Source: Streptomyces sp. 2114.4
Lineage (GTDB): Bacteria; Actinomycetota; Actinomycetes; Streptomycetales; Streptomycetaceae
Direction: 5' to 3'
Length of the DNA stretch: 64,000 nt
NCBI RefSeq assembly: GCF_900187385.1
Contig: NZ_FYEY01000001.1
Coordinates: 1,302,001 to 1,366,000 of the forward strand
Part shown: positions 1 to 8,412 of the stretch, one piece after another
Layout: each line of letters starts with the position of its first letter
How positions within the stretch are numbered: the stretch's first letter is position 1
Position numbers and translations under genes: made by a program
The notes under the pieces: model-generated
Databases searched by the model: none
What the model saw: the letters and a program-made list of their open reading frames with translations, nothing else
Told to the model about the DNA's origin: nothing

Positions 1-326
1 ACGGCGTCGGCGAGTTGCACGTCCAGGAAGACCACCGGCAGCCCGGTCAGCAGCGTGCGGGTGCCGTCGTCCAGGATCGCGCCGCCGCCGAGCGAGAGCA
101 CCCCGGGGTGGCCCTCCAGCGCCTCGCGCACCGCCGTCCGCTCCAGCTCGCGGAAGTACGGCTCGCCCTCGTCGATGAAGATTTCGGCGATCGGCCGGCC
201 GGCCGTGGCGACGATATCGGCGTCGGTGTCCCGGTAGCCGACGTCCAGCCGCTCGGCCAGCAGCGCGCCCACCGTCGACTTGCCGGCCCCGGGCGGGCCG
301 ATCAGCACGACGACCGGCGACGTCAT
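1..326 (-). CDS. aroK: Shikimate kinase, C-terminus cut by window edge
   Basis: Phosphorylates shikimate with ATP in the aromatic amino-acid pathway, in the cytoplasm. About 108 N-terminal residues are visible. They show the Walker A loop GPPGAGKST at residues 10-18, the shikimate-contacting D-T-D at 33-35, FRELE near residue 60 and the GGGAIL turn near residue 80. The ATG at 326 overlaps the aroC stop as ATGA, so the two are translationally coupled. The remaining 60 or so residues lie left of the window. Identification is secure because both motif set and neighbours agree. Confidence 0.95.
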   Translation of the reverse strand, partial: MTSPVVVLIGPPGAGKSTVGALLAERLDVGYRDTDADIVATAGRPIAEIFIDEGEPYFRELERTAVREALEGHPGVLSLGGGAILDDGTRTLLTGLPVVFLDVQLADA

Positions 327-1507
327 CGGATCGCCAGGTGGTCGAGGTAGGTCTGCACGTTGCGGCGGGTCTCCGGCACGCTGTCGCCGCCGAACTTCTC
401 CACCACCGCGTCCGCCAGGACCAGGGCCACCATCGCCTCGGCGACGATGCCCGCGGCCGGCACGGCGCAGACGTCCGAGCGCTGGTGGTGCGCCTTGGCC
501 GCCTCGCCGGTGCTCACGTCGACGGTCGCCAGCGCCTTCGGCACCGTAGCGATCGGCTTCATCGCGGCCCGCACCCGCAGCAGCTCGCCGGTGGTCAGCC
601 CGCCCTCGGTGCCACCGGAGCGGCCCGAGCTGCGCTTGATGCCGTCGTCGGTCGAGACGATTTCGTCGTGGGCCTTCGAGCCGGGCACCCGGGCCAGGTC
701 GAAGCCGTCGCCGACCTCGACACCCTTGATCGCCTGGATGCCCATGAGGGCGGCGGCCAGGCGGGCGTCCAGGCGCCGGTCCCAGTGGACGTGGGAGCCC
801 AGGCCCACGGGCACGCCGTACGCCAGCACCTCGACCACACCGCCGAGGGTGTCGCCGTCCTTGTGGGCCTGGTCGATCTCGGCGACCATCGCCTTGCTCG
901 CGTCCGCGTCCAGGCAGCGCACCGGGTCGGCATCCAGCCGCTCGACGTCGGAGGGCTTCGGGTAGACGCCGTACGGGGCCTTGGCCGCGGCCAGTTCGAC
1001 GACGTGCGAGACGATCTCGATACCGGCCGTCTCCTTGAGGAAGGAGCGGGCCACCGCGCCGAGGGCGACCCGGGCGGCGGTCTCGCGGGCGGAGGCGCGC
1101 TCCAGGATCGGGCGGGCCTCGTCGAAGCCGTACTTCTGCATACCGGCGAGGTCGGCGTGGCCGGGGCGGGGACGGGTCAGCGGCGCGTTACGGGCGAGTG
1201 CGGCCAGTTCCTCCGGGTTCACCGGGTCGGCCGCCATCACCTGCTCCCACTTGGGCCACTCGGTGTTGCCGACCATCACGGCCACCGGCGAGCCCAGCGA
1301 CAGACCGTGCCGCACCCCGCCCAGGAACGTGACCTCGTCCTGCTCGAACTTCATCCGGGCACCGCGGCCGTAGCCGAGCCGGCGCCGGGCCAGGGCGTCC
1401 GCCACCAGCTCCGTGGTGATCGGGACTCCGGCCGGAAGGCCCTCCAGCGTCGCCACGAGTGCGGGGCCGTGCGACTCCCCCGCCGTCAGCCAGCGCAACC
1501 TGCTCAA
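323..1507 (-). CDS. aroC: Chorismate synthase
   Basis: Makes chorismate from EPSP, with reduced FMN as cofactor, as the last step of the shikimate pathway. At 394 aa the length is normal. The family signature GESHGPAL sits at residues 10-17, a GRSGGTEGG motif near residues 293-301 and the C-terminal [11 protein letters not shown] near residue 343. The start is a TTG preceded by GAGGAG five bases upstream, so this is a non-ATG start with a good ribosome site. It overlaps aroK by 4 bp and is separated from aroE by 132 bp without a clear terminator. Confidence 0.97.
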   Translation of the reverse strand: MSRLRWLTAGESHGPALVATLEGLPAGVPITTELVADALARRRLGYGRGARMKFEQDEVTFLGGVRHGLSLGSPVAVMVGNTEWPKWEQVMAADPVNPEELAALARNAPLTRPRPGHADLAGMQKYGFDEARPILERASARETAARVALGAVARSFLKETAGIEIVSHVVELAAAKAPYGVYPKPSDVERLDADPVRCLDADASKAMVAEIDQAHKDGDTLGGVVEVLAYGVPVGLGSHVHWDRRLDARLAAALMGIQAIKGVEVGDGFDLARVPGSKAHDEIVSTDDGIKRSSGRSGGTEGGLTTGELLRVRAAMKPIATVPKALATVDVSTGEAAKAHHQRSDVCAVPAAGIVAEAMVALVLADAVVEKFGGDSVPETRRNVQTYLDHLAIR

Positions 1508-1639
1508 CGGTGCTCCTCATGTACTGCTCATCCGCGTACGGTCTTCCCCCCGATCCTCCCACGTCGCGCGCGAGGGGCGGCGCCCCGTCCAGGGGGCGGA
1601 CCGGGGGCGCGCGGGCAGCGGGGAACCGGAGCGGGCGGG

Positions 1640-2467
1640 TCAGCGGGCGGCGAGTGCCGCCTCCCCGGCCTTGCGCATCGCGGCCAGGGGCGCCGGGGAC
1701 CGCCCCGTCATCTGTTCCACCTGCAGTACGGCCTGGTGGACCAGCAGGTCGAGGCCGCCCACCACGGCGCCGCCGCGGGCGGCCCAGGCGGTGGCCAGTG
1801 TCGTCGGCCAGGGGTCGTAGAGGACGTCGAAGAGCGTGCCGGGACGGTCGGGGACGGCGGCGGCGAGCGCGTCGGTGGCGCCCGCCGGGGTGGTCGCGAT
1901 GGTCAGCGGTGCCTCGAAGGCCGCCGCGGCGTCTTCCCAGGCGGCGGTGCGGACCGTGACGCCCAGCCGCTCGCCCCAGCCGCGCATCTCGTCGGCGCGC
2001 GCCCGGCTGCGGACATAGGCGGTGACCTCACCGGTGCAGAGACGGGAGAGCGCAGCGAGCGCCGAGGAGGCGGTGGCGCCCGCGCCCAGCACCGACGCCC
2101 GCTCGACCTGCCGCACCCCGCGTTCGCGCAGCGCGGCGAGCATGCCGGGGATGTCGGTGTTGTCGCCCAGGCGGCGCCCGTCGGCGGCGAGGACGACGGT
2201 GTTCACCGCCTCGACCGAGGACGCCGTGGGGCTGATCTCGTCGAGCAGCGGGATCACCGCCCGCTTGAGCGGCATGGTCAGCGAGAGACCCGCCCAGGTG
2301 GCGTCCAGGCGCTCCATGAAGGCGGGCAGCGCCGCTTCGTCGACCTCGTGGCGGTCGTAGGTCCAGTCGCTCAGCCCCAGTTCCCGGTAGGCGGCGCGGT
2401 GCAGCACCGGTGAGAGGGAGTGGGCAATCGGGGAGCCGAGGACCGCGGCTCGACGTGTGGCGCTCAT
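1640..2467 (-). CDS. aroE: Shikimate dehydrogenase
   Basis: Reduces 3-dehydroshikimate to shikimate with NADPH. The 275-aa protein has the substrate-binding S-L-S at residues 17-19, the catalytic Lys68 in MPLK, Asp105 in NTD, and a nucleotide-binding GAGATASSAL loop near residue 126. Its ATG overlaps the mltG stop codon (ATGA). The mltG-aroE coupling and the downstream aroC-aroK pair make this a shikimate-pathway operon attached to a cell-wall gene. Confidence 0.95.
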   Translation of the reverse strand: MSATRRAAVLGSPIAHSLSPVLHRAAYRELGLSDWTYDRHEVDEAALPAFMERLDATWAGLSLTMPLKRAVIPLLDEISPTASSVEAVNTVVLAADGRRLGDNTDIPGMLAALRERGVRQVERASVLGAGATASSALAALSRLCTGEVTAYVRSRARADEMRGWGERLGVTVRTAAWEDAAAAFEAPLTIATTPAGATDALAAAVPDRPGTLFDVLYDPWPTTLATAWAARGGAVVGGLDLLVHQAVLQVEQMTGRSPAPLAAMRKAGEAALAAR

Positions 2468-4155
2468 TGCTTGTTCTTCTCTTGTTCCTTTTCGTAGATG
2501 CGCCGGTTTCGCTCATGCTCTTCGTTCGTCTCGGCGAACAGCGTCTTTTCCGGGTTGATCGAGACGAAGTAGTACCAGTTGCCCTTTGCCGGGGCGATGG
2601 CCGACTTCAGCGCCACTTCACCCGGGTTGCCGATCGGGCCCGGCGGCAGTCCCTTGAACTTGTAGGTGTTGTAGGGATCGTTGAAATTGCGCAGGTTGTC
2701 GACGGAGCCGGTGTCCAGCGTGCTCTGGGACTTCGCGTAATTCACCGTCGAGTCGAAGTCCAGCAGGCCATACGTTTCGGTGTTGTCCGGCTTGAGCCGG
2801 TTGTAGACGACGCGCGCGACCTTGACGAAGTCATGCTTGTACTTGCCTTCGGCCTGCGTGAGGCTGGCGACGGTCAGCAGCTGCATGGGCGAGTCGAGCT
2901 TGAGCGCGCGGGCCTTCCCTTCCAGGTCGTACCGCGTGTACACCTGGTTCGCCCGCGCCACCATCTGCTTGAGGACCGCGGCCGGTTTCGCCTTTCCGCC
3001 GACGCTGTAGGTCGACGGGTAGAGGAATCCCTCCAGCGGGTCCTTTATCTTCGGCGAGTCGTTGGCCCACGACGGCAGCCCGAGGCTCTTGACGTCGCTC
3101 TTCGCCACGCCCTTGGTCGTACCCGCCTTGAGGTGCAGCTTTTTGTCGATGAGTTTGTAGACGTCGCCGGCCCGCAGCCCTTCACGGATCGTGAGGCCGT
3201 TACGGCTCTTGGGATTCAGCATCAGGTCGATGGCCGCGGCGCCCGACATCTGCTTGCGCAGCGTGTACGTCCCCGGCTGCATGCTGTTCGCCTTCTGGTT
3301 CTCACCGGCCGCTTCGGTGAAGGCGCCGGGGCTCTTGATGACGCCCTCGCGCTGGAGGATCTGGCCCATTTCCGAGAGCGTCGAACCGTCCGGAATGTCC
3401 ACCTGGACCTCACCGGACCCTTCCCCCTCGTAGTCGGGGGCCGAGCCGAAGTGGGCCATGAAGAAGTCATAGCCGAAGTAACCGACCGCGCCCACGGCTC
3501 CCGCGAAGACCAGCGCGACGACCAGGCAGGCGGTGCCACTGCGCCGTTTGTTCTTCTTGTCGCCGTTCTTCTTGCCGCGGCGCTCGCGGTCGCCCCGGCG
3601 GGTCTCGCGCGGGTCGTCGTCGTGGTCGTCGTCCCCGCCGCCCGCGAAGAACGCATGCTCCGGCTCCGGCTCGCGGGGCTCCGGCTCGGCCCGCCAGTCG
3701 TCACCGGGGCCGTCGCCGTCGTCGTAGTGCGGCTGCGGCTCCGCCTGCTGCGCATACTGCGGGCTCGGCTGCTGCGGATGCGGCGCCTGCTGGTACTGCT
3801 GCTGCATCTGCTGCTGTTGCGCCTGCTGCTGCAGATGCTGCGGCTGCGGCGGCGGATAGGCGTCAGGGGTGGCGTAGTAGTCGGGGCTCGTCCCGCTGTA
3901 CGGGTCGACCGGCGGCTGCTGTTGCCCGTAGGGGTCGTACGGGTCGTACGACAGCTGCCCGCCCTGCGTACCGTCCCAGCCACCGTTGTACTGCTGCCCG
4001 GCGTACGGGTCGGCGTGGTGCTGGGGATACCGGGCGGCCTGCTGTCCGTCCCACTGGGGCTGCTGCGCCTGGCCTCTGGAGGCGCCCTGCTCACCGTAGA
4101 GCGGGTCCTCGGGATGCCACGGTTCGGAGCCGTAGCCCCGGCCATACTCGGTCAT
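2464..4155 (-). CDS. mltG: Endolytic murein transglycosylase MltG (YceG family)
   Basis: Membrane-anchored lytic transglycosylase that cuts nascent peptidoglycan strands. I chose the ATG at 4155 (563 aa) because AGGGG lies just upstream. Residues 1-205 are a cytoplasmic, Gln/Pro/Tyr-rich disordered tail with a Gln run at about 104-140 and an acidic-then-basic end. One membrane helix follows at about 208-228, and then the extracytoplasmic YceG domain. The catalytic Glu is about residue 436 in the TQAEG motif, and the GLPPGPIGNPG signature is at about 502-512. The N-tail is far longer than in E. coli MltG (about 340 aa in total). Confidence 0.93.
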   Translation of the reverse strand: MTEYGRGYGSEPWHPEDPLYGEQGASRGQAQQPQWDGQQAARYPQHHADPYAGQQYNGGWDGTQGGQLSYDPYDPYGQQQPPVDPYSGTSPDYYATPDAYPPPQPQHLQQQAQQQQMQQQYQQAPHPQQPSPQYAQQAEPQPHYDDGDGPGDDWRAEPEPREPEPEHAFFAGGGDDDHDDDPRETRRGDRERRGKKNGDKKNKRRSGTACLVVALVFAGAVGAVGYFGYDFFMAHFGSAPDYEGEGSGEVQVDIPDGSTLSEMGQILQREGVIKSPGAFTEAAGENQKANSMQPGTYTLRKQMSGAAAIDLMLNPKSRNGLTIREGLRAGDVYKLIDKKLHLKAGTTKGVAKSDVKSLGLPSWANDSPKIKDPLEGFLYPSTYSVGGKAKPAAVLKQMVARANQVYTRYDLEGKARALKLDSPMQLLTVASLTQAEGKYKHDFVKVARVVYNRLKPDNTETYGLLDFDSTVNYAKSQSTLDTGSVDNLRNFNDPYNTYKFKGLPPGPIGNPGEVALKSAIAPAKGNWYYFVSINPEKTLFAETNEEHERNRRIYEKEQEKNKQ

Positions 4156-4282
4156 CGATCCCCTAGAGCCGAGAGGCGGTGTGCTCCGGACCGGCAGCGC
4201 GCTTGCTGAATCCGACCCGCCTCTACTTGCACGCGCGGCTGTTCGAACGCCGCACATCGCGCGGAACGTTACCGTACCGCGA

Positions 4283-4756
4283 TCAGATGACCACTTCGAC
4301 GCTCTCGCCCGGAGGCTCCCCGGAGACACGTTCGGCCTCCAGGGCGCTCTGCAGGATCACCACCGCGGCGGCCTGATCGACCACCGAGCGGCCCTTCTTG
4401 CTGCGCACACCCGAGGCCCGCAGCCCCTGGGTGGCCGTGACCGTCGACATCCGCTCGTCGACCAGCCGGACCCCTACGGGTGCGATGTTCCGGGCCATCT
4501 CCTGGGCGAAGCCCCGGACCTTGGCCGCGGCCGGCCCCTCCCCCCCACTGAGGGAGCGGGGCAGGCCGACCACGACTTCGAGGGGTTCGTACTCCTCGAC
4601 GATCGCCTTGAGCCGGCGGTGCGCTGACGGGACGTCACGCCCCGGGACGGTCTCGACGGGGGTGGCGAGGACCCCGTCGGGGTCGCACGAGGCGACCCCG
4701 ATACGGGCGTCCCCGACATCCACGGCGATGCGCCGTCCGCGTCGCATCTCACTCAC
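4283..4756 (-). CDS. ruvX: Putative pre-16S rRNA nuclease / Holliday junction resolvase-like protein (YqgF family)
   Basis: RNase H-fold nuclease of the YqgF family, thought to act in 16S rRNA 5' maturation. The 157-aa length is typical. The first acidic motif D-V-G-D-A-R-I-G is at residues 13-20 and DERMST near residue 100. A GTG at 4756 gives MSEMRRG; an ATG at 4747 three codons later is also possible, and neither has a strong Shine-Dalgarno. It starts 5 bp after the alaS stop and is clearly in that operon. A 127-bp gap follows before mltG. Confidence 0.9.
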   Translation of the reverse strand: MSEMRRGRRIAVDVGDARIGVASCDPDGVLATPVETVPGRDVPSAHRRLKAIVEEYEPLEVVVGLPRSLSGGEGPAAAKVRGFAQEMARNIAPVGVRLVDERMSTVTATQGLRASGVRSKKGRSVVDQAAAVVILQSALEAERVSGEPPGESVEVVI

Positions 4757-4761
4757 GCGCG

Positions 4762-7431
4762 TCAGGCCGCCTCGGCGACAAGGCGCTCGACGGCCTCGAT
4801 GGCCTCGGGCACCGCGGCGGCGTTCTGCCCGCCGCCCTGGGCGACGTCCGGCTTGCCGCCGCCACCGCCACCGAGCGTCTTGGCGGCCGTGCGCACCAGG
4901 TCACCGGCCTTGATGCCGCGCTCGCGGGCGGCCTCATTGGTGGCGATGACCGTCACCGGGCGGCCATTGGCCACTGTGAAGAGCGCCACAACCGCGGCTC
5001 GGCCGCCCTGGATGCGCCCGCGCACGTCGAGCACGAGCTTGCGCAGGTCGTCGGCGGAGGTGCCGTCCGGGACCTGACCGGCGGCCAGCGCCACACCGCG
5101 GATGTCCTTGGCGCCCTCGGCCAGCCCGGCGGCGGCCTGCAGCACCTTCTCGGCGCGGAACTTCTCGATCTCCTTCTCGGCGTCCTTCAGCTTGGCCAGG
5201 ACACCGGAGATCTTCTCGGGCAGCTCCTCCGGGCGTCCCTTGACCAGCTCGGTGAGCTGGGAGACGACGGTGTGCTCACGGGCGAGGAACTTGTAGGCGT
5301 CCACGCCGACCAGCGCCTCGACACGGCGTACGCCGGAGCCGATGGAGGACTCGCCGAGCAGCTTCACCAGGCCCAGCTGAGCGGTGTTGTGGACGTGGGT
5401 GCCGCCGCACAGCTCCTTGGAGAAGTCACCGATGGTGACCACCCGGACGCGGTCGCCGTACTTCTCGCCGAATTCGGCGATGGCGCCCTGCTTCTTGGCG
5501 TCGTCCATGCTCATGACCTCGGCATGGACGTCGAGCTCACGGGCGAGCACGTCGTTGATCTTCTGCTCGACGTCGGTGAGGACCGAGCCCGGCACGGCGG
5601 CCGGCGAGCCGAAGTCGAAGCGGAAGCGGCCCGGGGAGTTCTCCGAACCGGCCTGGGCGGCCGTCGGGCCGAGGGCGTCGCGCAGCGCCTGGTGGGTGAG
5701 GTGGGTGGCGCTGTGGGCGCGGGCGATGGCACGCCGGCGGGTGACGTCGATGGCGGCGTACCCGGCGGAGCCGACCACCACCTCGCCGACCTGGACGACG
5801 CCCTTGTGGACCGTGACGCCGGGCACCGGCTGCTGGACGTCGCGGACCTCGACGACGGCGCCGGACTCCAGCTTGATCCGGCCGGTGTCGGCGAGCTGGC
5901 CGCCGCCCTCGGCATAGAAGGGGGTGCGGTCCAGGACGACCTCGACCTCGTCGCCCTCGTGGGCGGCGGGCGCCGGGACACCGCCCACCAGCAGGCCGAC
6001 GACGGTGGACTCGCCCTCGGTGGCGCTGTAGCCGGTGAACTCCGTGGCTCCGGACGTGTCGGCGACCTCGCGGTAGGCGGACAGATTGGCGTGGCCGCTC
6101 TTCTTGGCCTGGGCGTCGGCCTTCGCGCGCTCCCGCTGCTCGGTCATCAGGCGGCGGAAGCCCGACTCGTCCACCGAAAGGCCCTGTTCGGCGGCCATTT
6201 CGAGGGTGAGGTCGATCGGGAAGCCCCAGGTGTCGTGGAGCAGGAAGGCCTTCTCGCCGGCCAGGACCGTGCCGCCGGCGGCCTTGGTGTCGGTGACGGC
6301 GGTGTCGAGGATGTTGGTGCCGGCCTTGAGCGTCTTGACGAAGGCGGCCTCCTCGGCGAGGGCGACCGTCTCGATGCGGCGGCGGTCCTCCAACAGCTCC
6401 GGGTACTGCTGGCCCATGGTCTTGATGACCACGTCCAGCAGCTCGCCGATGACCAGTCCACTGGCGCCGAGCAGGCGCATGTTGCGGATGGCGCGGCGCA
6501 TGATGCGGCGCAGGACGTAGCCGCGGCCCTCGTTGCCGGGGGTGACGCCGTCGCCGATGAGCATCGTGGAGGTGCGGATGTGGTCGGCGACCACGCGCAG
6601 CGAGACGTCACTGTCGTGCGCGGCGCCGTAGCGGACGCCGGTCAGCTCGGTGGCCTTGTCGATGACGACGCGCAGGGTGTCGGTCTCGTACATGTTCTGT
6701 ACGTCCTGCAGGATCATCGCCAGGCGCTCGAGTCCGAGGCCGGTGTCGATGTTCTTGCTGGGCAGGTCGCCGAGGATCTCGAAGTCCTCCTTGCCCGTGC
6801 CCTGGCCCCGCTCGTACTGCATGAAGACGAGGTTCCAGATCTCCACGTACCGCTCGTCGTTGACGGCCGGGCCGCCCTCGACGCCGAACTCGGGGCCGCG
6901 GTCGTAGTTGATCTCGGAGCACGGGCCGCAGGGGCCCGGGACGCCCATGGACCAGTAGTTCTCCTTCTTGCCCAGCCGCTGGATGCGCTCCTTGGGCACG
7001 CCGATGACCTCGTGCCAGATGCGCTCGGCCTCGTCGTCCTCCAGGTAGACGGTGATCCAGAGCTTCTCCGGGTCGAGGCCGTAGCCACCGTCGGCCTGGG
7101 AGCCGGTCAGCAGCTCCCAGGCGTACTTGATGGCGCCTTCCTTGAAGTAGTCACCGAAGGAGAAGTTGCCGCACATCTGGAAGAACGTGCCGTGCCGGGT
7201 GGTCTTGCCGACCTCTTCGATGTCCGGCGTACGGACGCACTTCTGGACGCTGGTGGCGCGCGGGGCGGGCGGCTTGACCTCGCCGAGGAAGTACGGCTTG
7301 AAGGGGACCATGCCCGCGTTGACGAGCAGCAGCGTCGGGTCGTCCGCGATGAGCGACGCCGACGGCACGACGGTGTGCCCGCGCTCCTCGAAGAAGCGCA
7401 GCCAGCGGCGGCGGATTTCAGCCGACTCCAT
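4762..7431 (-). CDS. alaS: Alanyl-tRNA synthetase
   Basis: Class II synthetase that charges tRNA-Ala. It is 889 aa, the normal length. The N-terminal catalytic domain begins near residue 5. The editing domain carries HSATH near residue 575 and the zinc-binding ELCGGTH near residue 675. The C-terminal DHHA1-like domain ends in a Gly-rich [15 protein letters not shown] segment. The ATG shares one base with the stop of the upstream membrane protein (TGATG). Confidence 0.98.
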   Translation of the reverse strand: MESAEIRRRWLRFFEERGHTVVPSASLIADDPTLLLVNAGMVPFKPYFLGEVKPPAPRATSVQKCVRTPDIEEVGKTTRHGTFFQMCGNFSFGDYFKEGAIKYAWELLTGSQADGGYGLDPEKLWITVYLEDDEAERIWHEVIGVPKERIQRLGKKENYWSMGVPGPCGPCSEINYDRGPEFGVEGGPAVNDERYVEIWNLVFMQYERGQGTGKEDFEILGDLPSKNIDTGLGLERLAMILQDVQNMYETDTLRVVIDKATELTGVRYGAAHDSDVSLRVVADHIRTSTMLIGDGVTPGNEGRGYVLRRIMRRAIRNMRLLGASGLVIGELLDVVIKTMGQQYPELLEDRRRIETVALAEEAAFVKTLKAGTNILDTAVTDTKAAGGTVLAGEKAFLLHDTWGFPIDLTLEMAAEQGLSVDESGFRRLMTEQRERAKADAQAKKSGHANLSAYREVADTSGATEFTGYSATEGESTVVGLLVGGVPAPAAHEGDEVEVVLDRTPFYAEGGGQLADTGRIKLESGAVVEVRDVQQPVPGVTVHKGVVQVGEVVVGSAGYAAIDVTRRRAIARAHSATHLTHQALRDALGPTAAQAGSENSPGRFRFDFGSPAAVPGSVLTDVEQKINDVLARELDVHAEVMSMDDAKKQGAIAEFGEKYGDRVRVVTIGDFSKELCGGTHVHNTAQLGLVKLLGESSIGSGVRRVEALVGVDAYKFLAREHTVVSQLTELVKGRPEELPEKISGVLAKLKDAEKEIEKFRAEKVLQAAAGLAEGAKDIRGVALAAGQVPDGTSADDLRKLVLDVRGRIQGGRAAVVALFTVANGRPVTVIATNEAARERGIKAGDLVRTAAKTLGGGGGGKPDVAQGGGQNAAAVPEAIEAVERLVAEAA

Positions 7432-7775
7432 CAGTGGTCCTCTTTTCCAGTCGGTCCGGTCAGACCGGTTTGTCCGGTTGTTCTCGTGGTGCGGTACTGC
7501 GGTTCGAGCACCGCACGGCGCGGCGCGGGCAACTCGCGCACCTCGCCCGTCCCGCCGAGGCCCAGGGCCTCGTGCAGCTGCTCTTCACGGTCCGCCATTC
7601 CGGCCCGTACGTCCAATGCAAATTGGCGCAGCCGGTGTCCGGTCTCGACGGCCCTGTCCGCGGCCTGTGCGGCGAGGCTGTCGGGCTGCAGCTTGCGCAG
7701 CTTGCGGTGGACCTTGTTGGTGGCCCAGACGCCGGCGGCGGCGCCGGTGGTGAACCAGAATGCGCGGCGGAACAT
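7431..7775 (-). CDS. DUF6167-like small protein with N-terminal membrane segment
   Basis: A 114-aa protein beginning with a short hydrophobic stretch (residues 4-19, [13 protein letters not shown]), then a basic and amphipathic region with many Arg/Gln, and a variable tail. I recognise it as the family that routinely sits upstream of alaS in Streptomyces; its function is unknown. It is 8 bp downstream of the DUF948 gene and overlaps alaS by one base, so the three are co-transcribed. It may be a membrane-associated adaptor, but nothing in the sequence assigns a role. Confidence 0.8.
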   Translation of the reverse strand: MFRRAFWFTTGAAAGVWATNKVHRKLRKLQPDSLAAQAADRAVETGHRLRQFALDVRAGMADREEQLHEALGLGGTGEVRELPAPRRAVLEPQYRTTRTTGQTGLTGPTGKEDH

Positions 7776-7783
7776 CGCTGTGA

Positions 7784-8218
7784 TCAGTCCTTGGAGCGAC
7801 GGTTGCGGCGCCCGCCGCGGCGGGCGCCGGGCAGGGTACGGCCGAGGAGGACGGTGCGCTCGGGTTCCGGCTCACCCTTCTTGCCGATCGCGCGGCGCAC
7901 GCCGTAGCCGAAGGCCGCGACCTTGACCAACGGGCCGCCGAAGGCGGAGGAGACGGTCGAGGAGAGCGCGGAGGCGTTGGCGGTGACCTCTTGGACGTCG
8001 GCGGCAATGGCGTCGACGCGGGCCAGCTGGGTGTGCGCGGAGCGGACGGTCGCGGAGGCGTCGGCCAGCAGCGGGACGGCCTGCTCGGACACCTCGGCCA
8101 CCATCTTGGTGGTCGCCTTGAGCGTCTGCGCGAGCCTCACCAGCACGAGGGCGAGGAACGACACCAGGATCGCCCAGAAGACGGCCACGAGGATCCCGGC
8201 CACCTCTCCACCGGACAC
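7784..8218 (-). CDS. DUF948-domain membrane protein
   Basis: A 144-aa protein with one N-terminal membrane helix (about residues 8-29), followed by a long helical region (about 35-95) rich in Ala, Val and Thr with a coiled-coil or methyl-acceptor-like pattern, and a basic tail ending RRGGRRNRRSKD. DUF948 proteins have this layout and no assigned function. The GTG at 8218 is the first in-frame start. It is the first gene of the minus-strand alaS transcription unit and is divergent from the ATPase gene. Confidence 0.82.
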   Translation of the reverse strand: MSGGEVAGILVAVFWAILVSFLALVLVRLAQTLKATTKMVAEVSEQAVPLLADASATVRSAHTQLARVDAIAADVQEVTANASALSSTVSSAFGGPLVKVAAFGYGVRRAIGKKGEPEPERTVLLGRTLPGARRGGRRNRRSKD

Positions 8219-8373
8219 GTCGGCACCACACTCCGAATGATTTGGTCGGGGCTCATTCCCGCTCGGCTGTCCCGCTCGAACGGCACCCTTGACCTTATCG
8301 CGCCGTGACTGTCCGTCCGTACCCCGTTCCCCCTCGAACGCGGAGCGCGGGCCCGGGATTCCCGGGGGCGTGA

Positions 8374-8403
8374 TTGTACGGTCCGCATCCCGCCGAGTAC
8401 GCT
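8374..8403 (+). promoter_or_regulatory. Probable leaderless promoter for the STAND ATPase
   Basis: TTGTAC at 8374-8379 and TACGCT at 8398-8403 are separated by 18 bp. The -10 box ends 9 bp before the ATG at 8413, so transcription would begin at or within about three bases of the start codon. No Shine-Dalgarno precedes that ATG, which fits a leaderless mRNA. This is inferred from spacing alone. Confidence 0.55.
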
Positions 8404-8412
8404 CCGTGTGCC

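Noticed and set aside
338..2413. Very long plus-strand open frame opposite aroC and aroE
   Set aside because: High GC leaves antisense frames without stops. The minus-strand genes have family motifs and ribosome sites; this frame has none and is compositionally odd.
5272..7926. 884-codon plus-strand frame opposite alaS
   Set aside because: Exact shadow of alaS in another frame, with Asp/Val/His/Gly-rich low-information sequence.
8374..8412. TTG at 8374 as start of the STAND ATPase
   Set aside because: It coincides with a -35 box that has a correctly spaced -10 box, and there is no Shine-Dalgarno. ATG at 8413 is better.
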